A stretch of 27,607 nt of DNA. Origin: Clostridiaceae bacterium (lineage in GTDB: Bacteria; Bacillota_A; Clostridia; Acetivibrionales; Acetivibrionaceae). This document shows, piece by piece, positions 1 to 8,321 of this stretch. Made by a program: the position numbers and the translations under genes. The stretch covers positions 1 to 27,607 of the forward strand of contig JAAZCB010000863.1 in assembly GCA_012513545.1 (NCBI GenBank). The letters are read 5' to 3'. Under the pieces are notes generated by a model. The model made no database searches. It had not been told where the DNA came from and saw nothing but the letters and a program-made list of their open reading frames with translations. The number at the start of each line of letters is the position of its first letter. Positions within the stretch are counted from its first letter, which is position 1.

Positions 1-105
1 CTCCAGTTCAATAGTGCCACTGACCGGTAAAACCTTGTCTACAGCTTCTAATATAAGCTTTTCATTTCCATCTTTATCTAAGAGGTACACATTTGCTTCA
101 CACAT
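1..105 (-). CDS. CooT-family nickel-binding protein, N-terminal part (cut by window edge)
   Basis: Only the first 35 residues are inside the window; the frame is open to base 1. The protein begins MCEANVYLLDKDG, which is the typical start of the small CooT family (nickel-binding accessory proteins named for the carbon monoxide dehydrogenase gene cluster), where the Cys next to the initiator Met is the metal ligand in the dimer. I chose the ATG at 105 because GAGGTG ends six bases before it; an ATG two codons upstream touches that ribosome binding site. The start overlaps the end of the DUF3842 gene by 8 bases, so the two are probably translated together. The nickel role comes from family knowledge; nickel would also be needed by the hydrogenase further along. 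Confidence 0.75.
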   Translation of the reverse strand, partial: MCEANVYLLDKDGNEKLILEAVDKVLPVSGTIELE

Positions 106-523
106 TTTCATCACCTCTAATCATTGCTTTTATCATTCCAACTGCTGCATCTATATAATGGGGCAATGGTTCGCTTCTTACTCCTACAATTTGAATATTG
201 CATCGATTTAGCGGTATCAAAACCTTCCTTGCCGGGCTTTCTGCAATTGCTTTCGCCATAAGCGGTGTAAGCTCACCTAGCATTGAGTTTGCTGCAATAA
301 TCCCAACAGCTCCCATAATAACATCCACCCTGGGTGAGTTGAAAATTATCGCATTTTCCCCTGAAGCTCCTTCATTTGCACCAGCTTTAATCATCAAGCC
401 TGTTGCCAGTGCATTTGTTCCAAGAGCAATTATTGCAATTTCTTCACCAATTTCGCACCTGAGCTTTTCTACCATTACTTTTCCCATACCGCCGCCCTGT
501 CCATCAATTACTGCAATTCGCAT
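98..523 (-). CDS. DUF3842 family protein
   Basis: This protein of about 141 residues has a nucleotide-binding-like N-terminus, with the glycine-rich stretch VIDGQGGGMGK at residues 5-15. The remainder is rich in Ala, Gly and Ile and looks like a compact alpha/beta fold. It matches my memory of DUF3842, a Clostridia-enriched family without an assigned reaction. A longer reading begins at a GTG at 538, but the ATG at 523 has AGGGG seven bases upstream and gives the usual MRIAVIDG start, so I prefer it. The gene overlaps the CooT-like gene by 8 bases, so the two are probably co-transcribed. A function in nickel handling would be only guilt by association. Confidence 0.75.
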   Translation of the reverse strand: MRIAVIDGQGGGMGKVMVEKLRCEIGEEIAIIALGTNALATGLMIKAGANEGASGENAIIFNSPRVDVIMGAVGIIAANSMLGELTPLMAKAIAESPARKVLIPLNRCNIQIVGVRSEPLPHYIDAAVGMIKAMIRGDENV

Positions 524-594
524 ATTGTTCCCCCTCACGTTAACATTCTACATTGAAAGATTATACACAAATAATAATAGCGGGAATCTCAATT

Positions 595-1335
595 TTATAC
601 AACAAATCCTCCATTCGGACTTATAACCTGTCCTGTAAAAAAGGAAGCCTCCTCAGATGCGAGAAATAATATGCTGCGAGCTATCTCTAAAGCAGTTCCA
701 AATCTCATTAACGGTGTGGCCTCTTTCAGGTTTTTGCTTACTTCATCATTCAAACATGTATTCATATCAGTTTCAACAATCCCAGGAGCTACACAATTCA
801 CTTGTATATTTGATGGACCAAGCTCTTTGGCAAGTGCTTTTGTAAATCCTATAACCCCAGCTTTCGCAGCCGAATAATGAACCTCACATGAAGCACCCGT
901 CATTCCCCATATTGAAGATATATTTATTATCCGCCCTTTTTTGTTTTTCAACATATGAGGAAGTACGGACTGACAGCAATTGAAAACGCCTTTAAGGTTT
1001 ACGGAAATTATATCGTCCCATTCTGTCTCTGGAATATCTCCAAATACCGATATCTTGGAAATACCAGCATTATTAACAAGTACATCTATATCGTTGAACT
1101 TTTGAATGCAATAATCTACCATACCATCTACTTGAGAACGAACAGATACATCTGCTTTGAAAGTATCCGCACTTAACCCTTCCTTTTTTAACTCAATACA
1201 AAGCTGTTCCGCTTGTTCTTTCGAACTATTATAGTTTATGAGCACATTATAACTATTCATGGCAAATAATCTTGCAGTTTCTCTTCCAATACCCCTTGAT
1301 GCCCCAGTTATTAAATCAGTTTTAGTCTGTATCAC
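595..1335 (-). CDS. ymfI: Short-chain dehydrogenase/reductase, EF-P 5-aminopentanone reductase (YmfI) type
   Basis: This 246-residue NADPH-dependent reductase has the classical SDR features: TGASRGIG cofactor loop near residue 10, NNAG near residue 88, and Ser, Tyr and Lys catalytic residues in ISSIWG and HYSAAKAG. The segment GASCEVHYSAAKAG and the ending TGQVISPNGGFVV resemble the FabG-like group now assigned as elongation factor P 5-aminopentanone reductase in Firmicutes; a plain 3-oxoacyl-ACP reductase is the alternative. No fatty-acid genes are nearby. It starts at GTG; an in-frame TAA two codons upstream rules out a longer start. GGGGG precedes it by 11 bases, and a TATAAT at 1365-1370 on the same strand could be its -10 element, although no good -35 is seen. 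Confidence 0.72.
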   Translation of the reverse strand: MIQTKTDLITGASRGIGRETARLFAMNSYNVLINYNSSKEQAEQLCIELKKEGLSADTFKADVSVRSQVDGMVDYCIQKFNDIDVLVNNAGISKISVFGDIPETEWDDIISVNLKGVFNCCQSVLPHMLKNKKGRIINISSIWGMTGASCEVHYSAAKAGVIGFTKALAKELGPSNIQVNCVAPGIVETDMNTCLNDEVSKNLKEATPLMRFGTALEIARSILFLASEEASFFTGQVISPNGGFVV

Positions 1336-1483
1336 GATTACTCATTCCCCCAATAAGCAACAACATTATATACCTGAGTTCCATGCCTTTAGCCTATACG
1401 ATAATTAGCAACCCGATAGGCATTTACTACCAGATCAGGCTGTAAAATAATTATGTAGCTTTTTGCAGCTTAAATTTTCGAAT

Positions 1484-2593
1484 TTACTGCAGTGTCAGTT
1501 TCTTAAATCCACCGTATTCCTTTGCCATCTGAGCGTATAGCTCCTTGCCGAGGAGGAATTTATAAATCTCATCAGCCTTTTTTTCAGGGTCAACATCTTT
1601 AAACTGTTCCGGATATAGAATTTTCCCAAGATAGTATGCATCTGCTATCGCCGTATCGATATTTGTAGTATAGAAATTATACGGCAGTTGCGAATAAATT
1701 TCACCATTTTTCACTGCTGATAAAGTTTTATAGTATTCGGGGTTTTTCTGATAATCCTGCGTAATCATCTGAAATCCACTTCCATCAATAAAGATTTTTT
1801 CCGGATTCCACTGGATCAGCTTTTCCTTGTCAATCATGAGCGAGCCTGTTTTTCCTGTTTCATCCACTACATTCTTTGCATGTACGGCATTAAACAAAGA
1901 ATAGTTACCCTGGGTACTTTCAAGTCCATGGGTTCCTTTCATTCCCAAGCCACCAACATAGGCACTTGGTTTTTTGTCATCAGGAATATTCTTTGTCCTG
2001 GTGTCCAGATCATTTTTGCACTTCTCCATGTAGTCAGCTATTTCCTGTGCCTTCTGCTCCTTGCCAACAATCTTTCCTATTAATTTCAATGATTCATATA
2101 CTGCAGGATCAAATGTTGAAGTCTTACCATAGCTGATTGAAACTACAGGTATTCCTGTTTTGGATTGCAGATTGTCCGCAGAAGCTTTGTCTGCTGCATA
2201 GGTGCTAAAAATGACCTCAGGCTTGACTGCAAGTATTTTTTCCGGGTCAGGAGCATTATTCGGACCACCCGGTCCTATTACAGGCAAGTTTGCCAGTGAT
2301 GGATTTGCCATCACATAGGGCTTACCGGTAGAGTCGTCTTTGTCCATTTGTTCAACCCCGGCAATCATATCAATATTGTTGAAATAGCAGCACAATCTTA
2401 AAGCGCCGGGACCAATGGCTACTACTTTTTTTGCCTGTGCGTTGATTTCAACCTGTCTTCCCAGTGTATCTGTCACAGTAATTTTCTGTGAATTTGAAGC
2501 TGCATCCTGGGAAGTCTTTGAAGCACATCCCCCAAAGACTAATGACATACAAAAAAGTATTGCAATCATTAAAGATAAATATTTCTTATTCAT
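1484..2593 (-). CDS. ABC transporter substrate-binding lipoprotein, FecB/BtuF type
   Basis: This 369-residue extracytoplasmic binding protein has a lipoprotein signal: MNKK, a hydrophobic core, then VFGGC with the lipidated Cys at residue 23. The mature part begins with ITVTDTLGRQVEI, a hallmark of the helical-backbone (TroA-like, cluster III) binding proteins for Fe-siderophores, cobalamin and other chelates, and continues with PEKILAVKPEVIFSTY. It is the last gene of a five-gene set: FmdE, methyltransferase, permease, ATPase and this protein. The ligand cannot be read from sequence. The FmdE partner suggests a metal or metal-containing cofactor rather than an ordinary siderophore, but that is inference. 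A weak stem-loop without a U-run overlaps the stop codon. Confidence 0.85.
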   Translation of the reverse strand: MNKKYLSLMIAILFCMSLVFGGCASKTSQDAASNSQKITVTDTLGRQVEINAQAKKVVAIGPGALRLCCYFNNIDMIAGVEQMDKDDSTGKPYVMANPSLANLPVIGPGGPNNAPDPEKILAVKPEVIFSTYAADKASADNLQSKTGIPVVSISYGKTSTFDPAVYESLKLIGKIVGKEQKAQEIADYMEKCKNDLDTRTKNIPDDKKPSAYVGGLGMKGTHGLESTQGNYSLFNAVHAKNVVDETGKTGSLMIDKEKLIQWNPEKIFIDGSGFQMITQDYQKNPEYYKTLSAVKNGEIYSQLPYNFYTTNIDTAIADAYYLGKILYPEQFKDVDPEKKADEIYKFLLGKELYAQMAKEYGGFKKLTLQ

Positions 2594-2648
2594 ATCTCAC
2601 ACATCCTTCAAAATTTTAAATTCAGTTTATTTTAAGCCTACAATCATT

Positions 2649-3401
2649 CTACACAGGTATAACAACGGGAATCTCTCCGATTTTGTTTATTGTTACAGGA
2701 ACAGAATAAACATTTTCTATGTTTTCAGGGGTCATTACCTCAATACCACCTGCTGCATAAATTTCCCCATTTTTTATAAGCAGAAATTTATCGGCAAAGC
2801 GTATAGCCAGATTCAGATCGTGCATTGTAACTACCGCTGCCATTTGCTGTTCTTTGACAACTTTTTTTATAATTTTGGCAACTTCAAGCTGATTTTTTAA
2901 ATCCAGGCTGCTTGTCGGCTCATCAAGCAGGAGCAGTTGGGGTTTTTGTGCCAATGCTCTTGCAATCACCACTTTTTGCTGTTCTCCTCCGCTCAGTTCA
3001 TTCAGATACCTGAGGGCATATTCCGTAAGTTCCAGAGCTTCTAGTGCATCATGAACAATTTCCAGGTCGTTTTTTGATGCCTCCCATTGGATATAAGGCT
3101 TTCTGCCAAGCAGCACTGCATCAAATACAGTTGTTCTGATGTTCTCGTTGCGTTGCGCAACATACCCGATTCTTTTTGCAAGCTCCCTCCCGCTGAGCTT
3201 AAAGGCTTCATCGTTTTCTATGTATACAGCACCCTTATGCGGTTTTAATACTCTATTTATACACTTTAAAAGCGTTGATTTTCCTGCTCCATTAATCCCA
3301 AGTACCGCAAGAAAGTCTCCTTTTTCAATTGAAAAACCTATATTTTTTATTACTGAACGGCTTGGATAATCGAATGCCAAGTCTTTGACCGATAAAATCA
3401 C
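2649..3401 (-). CDS. ABC transporter ATP-binding protein, FecE/BtuD type
   Basis: This 250-residue ATPase energises the neighbouring importer. The Walker A motif GINGAGKST is at residues 35-43, the Q-loop is around YVAQRNE (residues 80-86), the ABC signature LSGGEQQ is at 136-142, Walker B LLLLDEP at 156-162, and a switch His lies in TMHDLNLA. The domain fills the whole protein, as in the COG1120 family. The start codon is a GTG whose bases overlap the TGA stop of the permease gene (GTGA, 4 bases), which indicates translational coupling. Confidence 0.9.
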   Translation of the reverse strand: MILSVKDLAFDYPSRSVIKNIGFSIEKGDFLAVLGINGAGKSTLLKCINRVLKPHKGAVYIENDEAFKLSGRELAKRIGYVAQRNENIRTTVFDAVLLGRKPYIQWEASKNDLEIVHDALEALELTEYALRYLNELSGGEQQKVVIARALAQKPQLLLLDEPTSSLDLKNQLEVAKIIKKVVKEQQMAAVVTMHDLNLAIRFADKFLLIKNGEIYAAGGIEVMTPENIENVYSVPVTINKIGEIPVVIPV

Positions 3402-4483
3402 CTTTTCTGATACCCCCTTGCCAAAAGATAAAGAAACAGAGGTGCACCAAAAAACGAGGTTATCGCTCCTACCGGAAGCACCACCGGTGAAACCACAGTC
3501 CTTGCGAGAGTATCTGAAACTACTAGTAGTAACGAACCAGTCAATGCTGATGCGGGAATCAGATAGCGGTGGTCTCCACCTACAATCCTTCTCATAATTT
3601 GAGGACCAACCAAACCTATAAAACCTATGATGCCAAGAAATGAAACCGCTACGGCAGTAATGAGTGATGAAACAAACATTCCTCCCATTCTGACATTTTC
3701 AACATGAACTCCGAGGCTTTTAGCTGTTTCTTCACCACTATCCAGCGCGTTATAATCCCATCTTCTCAGTATAAAATATACAGTTGCCAAAGATATGACA
3801 CTTGCCAGAATTGCAACTTCCCTCCACGATGCCCTTCCGAGGTCACCAAAAGTCCAGAAAACCGCTGCCGCAATTTGGACATCCTGGGCAAAGTACTGGA
3901 TGAGTATGGTTCCTGCAGAAAATAATGAGCTTAGGGCAACACCGGCCAATACCATAGCCTCTGGAGAAAACCCTCTGAATCTCGCCAACATCAAAATAAT
4001 GACTGTACCTATCATAGCCCAAACAAACGCAAAAACCGTCACCAGATATGGATTATTGATAATGACGGCATCAGTCCCCGTACTCTGTATGCTTCCAGCC
4101 CCGAATACGATAATTGCCAAGTTTGCTCCAAAGGCTGCAGCATTTGATATTCCCAAGGTAGAAGGGGAAGCCAGCGGATTCCTGAGATTATTCTGCATTA
4201 CGCACCCCGCCACTGACAAGCCTGCACCAGCAATAATTGCAGCTAAAACCCTTGGCAGTCGAATCTGCCATATTACAACATCAGACACCTCTGTTCCCTT
4301 GCCCATAAATGCTTTTATTACCTGAAGCGCATTCAGGTTTGTCGAGCCTGCATTTATAGCAAATATTGAAGCGATTATAATAAGAATAAAAAGCAGCAAT
4401 ACTACGAGTCTTTTTCTTGCTGTATATTTATTGTACATAACAGTTCGGCTATTCCCGATAACTGTTGATTTCTCTTGATTCAA
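3398..4483 (-). CDS. ABC transporter permease, FecCD/BtuC type
   Basis: This 361-residue integral membrane protein belongs to the FecCD family, which forms the dimeric channel of chelate importers. Typical family segments are visible: RLPRVLAAIIAGAGLSVAGC in the first third, NPLASPSTLGIS shortly after, and GFIGLVGPQIMRRIVGGDH followed by SFFGAPLFLYLLAR at the C-terminus. Around nine or ten hydrophobic helices are expected. It starts at a TTG about 12 bases after GGAGG; an internal ATG at residue 16 lacks an equally good ribosome binding site. It lies between the methyltransferase and the ATPase genes and overlaps the latter by 4 bases. Confidence 0.9.
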   Translation of the reverse strand: MNQEKSTVIGNSRTVMYNKYTARKRLVVLLLFILIIIASIFAINAGSTNLNALQVIKAFMGKGTEVSDVVIWQIRLPRVLAAIIAGAGLSVAGCVMQNNLRNPLASPSTLGISNAAAFGANLAIIVFGAGSIQSTGTDAVIINNPYLVTVFAFVWAMIGTVIILMLARFRGFSPEAMVLAGVALSSLFSAGTILIQYFAQDVQIAAAVFWTFGDLGRASWREVAILASVISLATVYFILRRWDYNALDSGEETAKSLGVHVENVRMGGMFVSSLITAVAVSFLGIIGFIGLVGPQIMRRIVGGDHRYLIPASALTGSLLLVVSDTLARTVVSPVVLPVGAITSFFGAPLFLYLLARGYQKR

Positions 4484-4504
4484 ATATTATCGAATCCTCC
4501 TTCA

Positions 4505-5326
4505 TTAAACTTTCCAGGTCATCCAGGCAATTTTTGCCTTGACCGTCTCTTTTACAAGTCCATTTTCAGATATCTGCTCAAGGTGGTTCTGTATAAATGC
4601 TTTTTGCTCATCAGTTACCTTTTGTGTCATCTCAAAATGGGCACAATAAAAGTCTTTCGCTTTATCAATGGGCATTACATGCTCCCATTCAGTATCAATA
4701 TATATAACTTCAGGATGAAAGCCCATCAACCACAGAATATTAAAACTGCAGTATATTGCCTTTCCATGCCCGCCTTTTGCATTTTGCCATACGATATATT
4801 TGCTGAGGTGATCCTTTACTTCATCAGTTCTCTCAACAAAACTGCTCATAAAACAGTATCCCCGACCTGCATTAACCATTTTTTCAAGTGCAGACTTATT
4901 ATTTATTGCAGGACACATGGATGCTACTACAAGGTCAAATTTCTTATTCCATCCAAGAGAGTTAATGTCAAGTTCTTCCCAGTCAGCAACCTTAAATTCC
5001 GTATTGGATAGTCCTTCTTTAGCTGCATTTTCCTTTGCACATTCAATCATTCTTGGTGAAACATCTGCACCTGTAACTGATTTTGCTCTTTTAGCAAATT
5101 CAATAGCGTACTTTCCCGGTCCACACCCAATGTCCAGCACCTTACTTTCACCTGTCAGCATTCCTTTGGATGTAAGCAATTCAAGAATCTTATTCAGGCG
5201 TTCTTCTCCTTCTCCCGTGTAAACCTGTTGATTAAATTCCTCCGCTCTGCTGTCCCAGAAAACCTGACTTGCTAATTTATCGGTCTTTTTTCTGCTCCAA
5301 ATCTGCTCAAAGTAATCTATGTCCAT
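4505..5326 (-). CDS. SAM-dependent class I methyltransferase of an FmdE/ABC operon
   Basis: This 273-residue protein has a Rossmann methyltransferase core: motif I VLDIGCGPG at residues 63-71, an acidic residue at the end of strand 2 (GADVSPRMIE), and a motif IV region FDLVVASMCPAINN. The N-terminal 50 residues, with WDSRAEEFNQ, are typical of ubiE-like or cobalamin-biosynthesis-like enzymes, but the substrate is not evident. It begins 4 bases after the FmdE stop, so the two genes are clearly coupled, and it precedes the FecCD-type permease. From context it may modify a small chelator or imported cofactor; that is inference. Confidence 0.82.
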   Translation of the reverse strand: MDIDYFEQIWSRKKTDKLASQVFWDSRAEEFNQQVYTGEGEERLNKILELLTSKGMLTGESKVLDIGCGPGKYAIEFAKRAKSVTGADVSPRMIECAKENAAKEGLSNTEFKVADWEELDINSLGWNKKFDLVVASMCPAINNKSALEKMVNAGRGYCFMSSFVERTDEVKDHLSKYIVWQNAKGGHGKAIYCSFNILWLMGFHPEVIYIDTEWEHVMPIDKAKDFYCAHFEMTQKVTDEQKAFIQNHLEQISENGLVKETVKAKIAWMTWKV

Positions 5327-5329
5327 AAC

Positions 5330-5854
5330 CTACCAACCTCTGGAATAGTCTTTGAAGCAGTCAAGACATACCTTTTTCCCATCGTTCATTCTCATCTTGT
5401 GCTCGGGTGCGCCCTCGCCGCAAATTTCACATATAATAGTAGTAAAAAGTCTTGCTTTTTCCGGTAATTCGAAGGTTGGTTTGCTGAAATTGAAAACTTC
5501 ATCTACTGACGAATTTAATATGTACTCCTGACGTTGCTGGCGATCCATTTCACCCTTAAAAGGCTTTACAATCATTCTAAGGCTTTCACCGTTCGTCCGA
5601 TTATAGAAACTGAAGGCCATTTTTCCTGTTCCTTTGTAAATAAGGTTTCCTTTACCGAAGGTACAGCCTGTAATAACCTGGACTGCATCCACACCGCAGG
5701 CATCATTTTCAGTAACGCATACGATTTCCTCATCCTTTGAGAAAGTTAGCCCCATTTTTTTCATAGCTGCTTCGCAGGCTTTAAATCCCATAGCAAGTCC
5801 CGAACACTCATGTCCATGAAATTCAACTGATTTTTTCCATAATTCTTTGTTCAT
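5330..5854 (-). CDS. FmdE domain protein with C-terminal zinc-ribbon-like motif
   Basis: This 174-residue protein carries the FmdE fold found in one subunit of archaeal formylmethanofuran dehydrogenase and in many stand-alone bacterial proteins. Signature residues are FHGHECSG at 12-19 and the stretch ENDACGVDAVQVITGCTFGKGN, both rich in Cys and His that can hold metal. The C-terminus has CEICGEGAPEHK and VCLDC, a four-Cys zinc-ribbon-like pair usual in this group. It is not part of a methanogenesis locus here; it is the first gene of a chelate-type ABC import operon. AAGGGG lies six bases before the ATG. A metal insertase or sensor role for molybdate, tungstate, nickel or a cofactor is possible, but unproven. 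Confidence 0.85.
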   Translation of the reverse strand: MNKELWKKSVEFHGHECSGLAMGFKACEAAMKKMGLTFSKDEEIVCVTENDACGVDAVQVITGCTFGKGNLIYKGTGKMAFSFYNRTNGESLRMIVKPFKGEMDRQQRQEYILNSSVDEVFNFSKPTFELPEKARLFTTIICEICGEGAPEHKMRMNDGKKVCLDCFKDYSRGW

Positions 5855-5881
5855 GCTAATCCCCTTTCGTAGAAAAAATAA

Positions 5882-5925
5882 AAACCACGAATAGAGCCGT
5901 TCCTTACGGCATCCCTTCGTGGTTT
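5882..5925 (-). terminator. Leader hairpin with U-rich tail upstream of the fmdE operon (terminator or attenuator)
   Basis: Read on the minus strand, a 10-bp perfect stem (AAACCACGAA with TTCGTGGTTT) encloses an asymmetric internal loop and a second 5-bp stem (GCCGT with ACGGC, loop AAGGA). It is followed directly by a T-rich run, so it has the form of an intrinsic terminator. It lies 115 bases after the rubrerythrin stop, too far for a tidy terminator of that gene, and just before the fmdE ribosome binding site. A smaller stem (AAAACC with GGTTTT, 5958-5974) lies upstream. If the promoter at 5986-6014 is real, the hairpin is inside the 5' leader and could act as an attenuator. Confidence 0.6.
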
Positions 5926-5985
5926 GGTTTGCGTTAAATTAATAGTATTGTTTTCTCAAAACCTTCTTGGTTTTATTTCTATAAT

Positions 5986-6014
5986 AAATTATCACAAAAA
6001 TTTTATCCTGTCAA
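5986..6014 (-). promoter_or_regulatory. Probable promoter of the fmdE/ABC operon
   Basis: A perfect -35 box TTGACA (6009-6014) is followed after 17 bases by TAATTT (5986-5991), which is preceded by TGA and so forms an extended -10. The -10 hexamer itself is weak. Transcription would begin near 5980 and give a leader of about 125 bases. Confidence 0.5.
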
Positions 6015-6040
6015 ACAATTCAAAATCCACCTTTATAGGA

Positions 6041-6574
6041 TTAATAGTTTTCTTTTCTCACTTCAAAGAAACTTTTTGGATGTGCGCAAACAGGACAAAC
6101 CTCAGGAGCTTTCTTACCCATTACAAGATGTCCGCAGTTCCGGCATTCCCACATGGTCTCATCTGATTTTTCAAACACCTTCTGCATCTCTACATTTTTA
6201 AGGAGTGCACGGTATCTTTCTTCGTGAGCCTTCTCAATTTTTGCAACCATTCTGAATTGTGCTGCGAGAGCAGCAAAGCCTTCTTCCTCAGCTTCCTTTG
6301 CAAAGCCTTCATACATATCGGTCCATTCATAGTTTTCGCCTTCAGCCGCATGAAGCAAATTAGCTGCTGTGTCCCCAAGCTCGCCAAGAGCCTTAAACCA
6401 AAGCTTTGCGTGTTCTTTTTCATTATTTGCTGTTGCCTCAAAGATTGCAGCAATCTGCTCATAGCCTTCTTTTTTTGCAACAGATGCAAAATATGTGTAT
6501 TTGTTCCTTGCCTGAGATTCGCCTGCAAATGCTGCTGCCAGATTCTTCTCAGTTTTTGTTCCTTTGATGTTCAT
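6041..6574 (-). CDS. rbr: Rubrerythrin
   Basis: This 177-residue cytoplasmic non-haem iron protein reduces hydrogen peroxide in anaerobes. The N-terminal ferritin-like diiron domain shows the expected glutamates in [24 protein letters not shown] and IEKAHEERY. The C-terminal rubredoxin-like Fe(Cys)4 site is CRNCGH and [11 protein letters not shown]. Length and order match canonical rubrerythrin. AAGGAGGGGG precedes the ATG. The gene begins only 29 bases after the Mrp-NifX stop and may be read from the same transcript. Confidence 0.96.
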   Translation of the reverse strand: MNIKGTKTEKNLAAAFAGESQARNKYTYFASVAKKEGYEQIAAIFEATANNEKEHAKLWFKALGELGDTAANLLHAAEGENYEWTDMYEGFAKEAEEEGFAALAAQFRMVAKIEKAHEERYRALLKNVEMQKVFEKSDETMWECRNCGHLVMGKKAPEVCPVCAHPKSFFEVRKENY

Positions 6575-6603
6575 AGTACCCCCTCCTTTATTTTATTCCA
6601 ATT

Positions 6604-7845
6604 TTAATGGTGTCCGCAACTGCAACCACCCGCTCCGTGGTCGTGCTCATGCCCATGTCCGCTGCAGCCTTCGTTTCCGGGTTGTAAATTCCCCTCCAAA
6701 AATTCTTTGACAGCAACATCAATGCTTCCGCTTATGCCAGCAATAACTTCAATGCCATTTTCGACAAGTCCCTGTTTTGCTCCAGCTCCAAGTCCACCTA
6801 CAATTGCAACCTCTACTCCTTGAGATTTAAGAAATGGTGGAAGTGCTCCATGTTGGTTCCCAATGGTGCTTATTACCTTTTTATTTTTTACAGAAGATGA
6901 TTCGATCTCATACAAAGTAAAGTTTTCGCACTTACCAAAATGTTCCGATACGTTTTTTCCGTCTGTAGCAACTGCAACGATCATACTATCCATTCTCCTC
7001 TCATCCGATTTATTCTCTAAGTACTCTACCGCATCTTTTAAATAATCCTCATTCAGCTTTTCTATTTCACCACGATCACAGAGCTCTGCAATAACAGGAT
7101 TTATAGGAATTTTCCCAAGCACTTTCAACCCATAATCATTGGCAATAGTATCAATTTTGCTCTCACCGAAAAGCTTGATTTCCTTTCCACAATCAGGGCA
7201 CTTTAAATAACTCATATTTTCAACAATACCCAATATGGGTATATTCATTGTCTTTGCCATATTATAGGCTTTCTTTACTATCAGCGAAACCAAATCCTGC
7301 GGCGAAGTAACAATAACAATTCCATCTAATGGTATTGATTGAAATACAGTTAATGGAACATCGCCGGTTCCCGGAGGCATGTCCAAAAACAAATAGTCTA
7401 CATCTCCCCATATGACATCGGTCCAGAATTGCTTCACCGTGCCCGCAATGATTGGGCCTCTCCATATAACCGGAGAATCATCTTTCTCTAAAAGAAGGTT
7501 TACTGACATAACCCGGATATCATTATGTGTTTTCTGTGGGTATATGCCAAACTCGCTTCCTTCTGCTTTTTTTGTAATTCCGAACATTTTCGGAATAGAG
7601 GGTCCGGTAATATCAGCATCCAGAATACCTACATTATATCCTTTCCTACGCATCATCACAGCAAGCATGGATGTTACAAGAGACTTCCCTACACCACCCT
7701 TTCCGCTGACAACACCAATTACTCTTTTAATCGAGTTGAGTTCATGGGTTTTTTCAATAAAATCCTGTGGACTGCTTCCACAACCGCCTGACGAGCAGGA
7801 ACTCCCGCAATCTGTACTATCACAGCTGCAACCATTATCATTCAT
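6604..7845 (-). CDS. Mrp/NBP35-type P-loop ATPase fused to a NifX/NifB-type domain with His-rich tail
   Basis: This 413-residue protein has three parts. Residues 1-25 carry five cysteines (C6, C8, C13, C17, C22). Residues about 38-270 are an Mrp/ApbC/NBP35 ATPase with the deviant Walker A GKGGVGKS (48-55), DADITGPS, MPPGTGD, and a CPDC pair in YLKCPDCGKEIKLFGES that bridges an Fe-S cluster in the family dimer. From about 285 there is a dinitrogenase iron-molybdenum-cofactor-type domain (MIVAVATDGKNVSEHFGKC to VEVAIVGGLGAGAKQGL). The protein ends in a Gly/Cys/His tail (GHGHEHDHGAGGCSCGHH). The expected role is Fe-S cluster carriage or insertion; the tail could bind Ni, Zn or Cu. GAGGTG lies seven bases before the ATG. 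The DUF134 regulator is directly upstream. Confidence 0.92.
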   Translation of the reverse strand: MNDNGCSCDSTDCGSSCSSGGCGSSPQDFIEKTHELNSIKRVIGVVSGKGGVGKSLVTSMLAVMMRRKGYNVGILDADITGPSIPKMFGITKKAEGSEFGIYPQKTHNDIRVMSVNLLLEKDDSPVIWRGPIIAGTVKQFWTDVIWGDVDYLFLDMPPGTGDVPLTVFQSIPLDGIVIVTSPQDLVSLIVKKAYNMAKTMNIPILGIVENMSYLKCPDCGKEIKLFGESKIDTIANDYGLKVLGKIPINPVIAELCDRGEIEKLNEDYLKDAVEYLENKSDERRMDSMIVAVATDGKNVSEHFGKCENFTLYEIESSSVKNKKVISTIGNQHGALPPFLKSQGVEVAIVGGLGAGAKQGLVENGIEVIAGISGSIDVAVKEFLEGNLQPGNEGCSGHGHEHDHGAGGCSCGHH

Positions 7846-7856
7846 TTCTTTTCACC

Positions 7857-8240
7857 TCATAGCTCTTTATTTTGATTATTTTCTTCACAACCTTCACATT
7901 TTTCACAGCCTCTATGTTTACAAATCCTGCCATGCCTCCTGCAGCACGCCATGCCTGCTGACAGTTCATAATTTCCTCCTTCGATTCGAATGATCTTACC
8001 ATGAACAAGTGCATCTGCAATTTTCTTTCTGGCAGCATTGATAATCCGCTGGAAGGTTCCTCTTGAAACATTCATGCTTTCTGCAGCACTATCCTGTTCC
8101 ATTTCCATATAATCAGAAAGTCGAATCGCCTCAACTTCTTCAATTGTTAAAACCACTTCCTCTCCACTGGCTAATTGTGGATGGAAACTTGGATTATCAG
8201 GTACAAAACCAACCATTCTACATTTTCTTGGCCGTGGCAT
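7857..8240 (-). CDS. DUF134 family helix-turn-helix protein
   Basis: This 127-residue protein starts MPRPRKCRMVGFVPD, the recognisable DUF134 beginning. A sigma-factor-region-4-like helix-turn-helix follows (EEVEAIRLSDY, then AAESMNVSRGTFQRIINAARKKIADAL), and the tail is Cys-rich (CCRRHGRICKHRGCEKCEGC) and could bind a metal or cluster. It ends 11 bases before the Mrp-NifX gene, a pairing I know from other anaerobes. AGGTG lies five bases before the ATG. The perfect palindrome at 8294-8321, over its own promoter, makes autoregulation likely. Gene regulation is inferred from the HTH; no target is proven. Confidence 0.88.
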   Translation of the reverse strand: MPRPRKCRMVGFVPDNPSFHPQLASGEEVVLTIEEVEAIRLSDYMEMEQDSAAESMNVSRGTFQRIINAARKKIADALVHGKIIRIEGGNYELSAGMACCRRHGRICKHRGCEKCEGCEENNQNKEL

Positions 8241-8293
8241 TCAATCACCTACAACTTTAACATAGCATCATTTTAAACACTTATTTACCATGC

Positions 8294-8321
8294 GTTATTA
8301 TGTGCATAAGCACATAATAAC
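8294..8321. promoter_or_regulatory. Perfect 12-bp-arm palindrome, likely operator of the DUF134-mrp operon
   Basis: The arms GTTATTATGTGC and GCACATAATAAC are exactly complementary with a 4-base spacer ATAA. No T-run follows on either strand, so it is unlikely to be a terminator. It begins at the -10 region and covers the expected transcription start of the DUF134 gene, the position of a repressor site. The best candidate ligand is the DUF134 protein itself, which is inference. Confidence 0.65.

Noticed and set aside
595..1335. FabG of a fatty-acid synthesis cluster
   Set aside because: No other fab genes are near, and GASCEVHYSAAKAG with the GGFVV end fits the YmfI group better.
5882..5940. 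Resemblance of the fmdE leader (CGCAAACC stretch) to a c-di-GMP type I riboswitch
   Set aside because: Only a short motif matches; the order of conserved blocks and the second helix expected of that class are not there.
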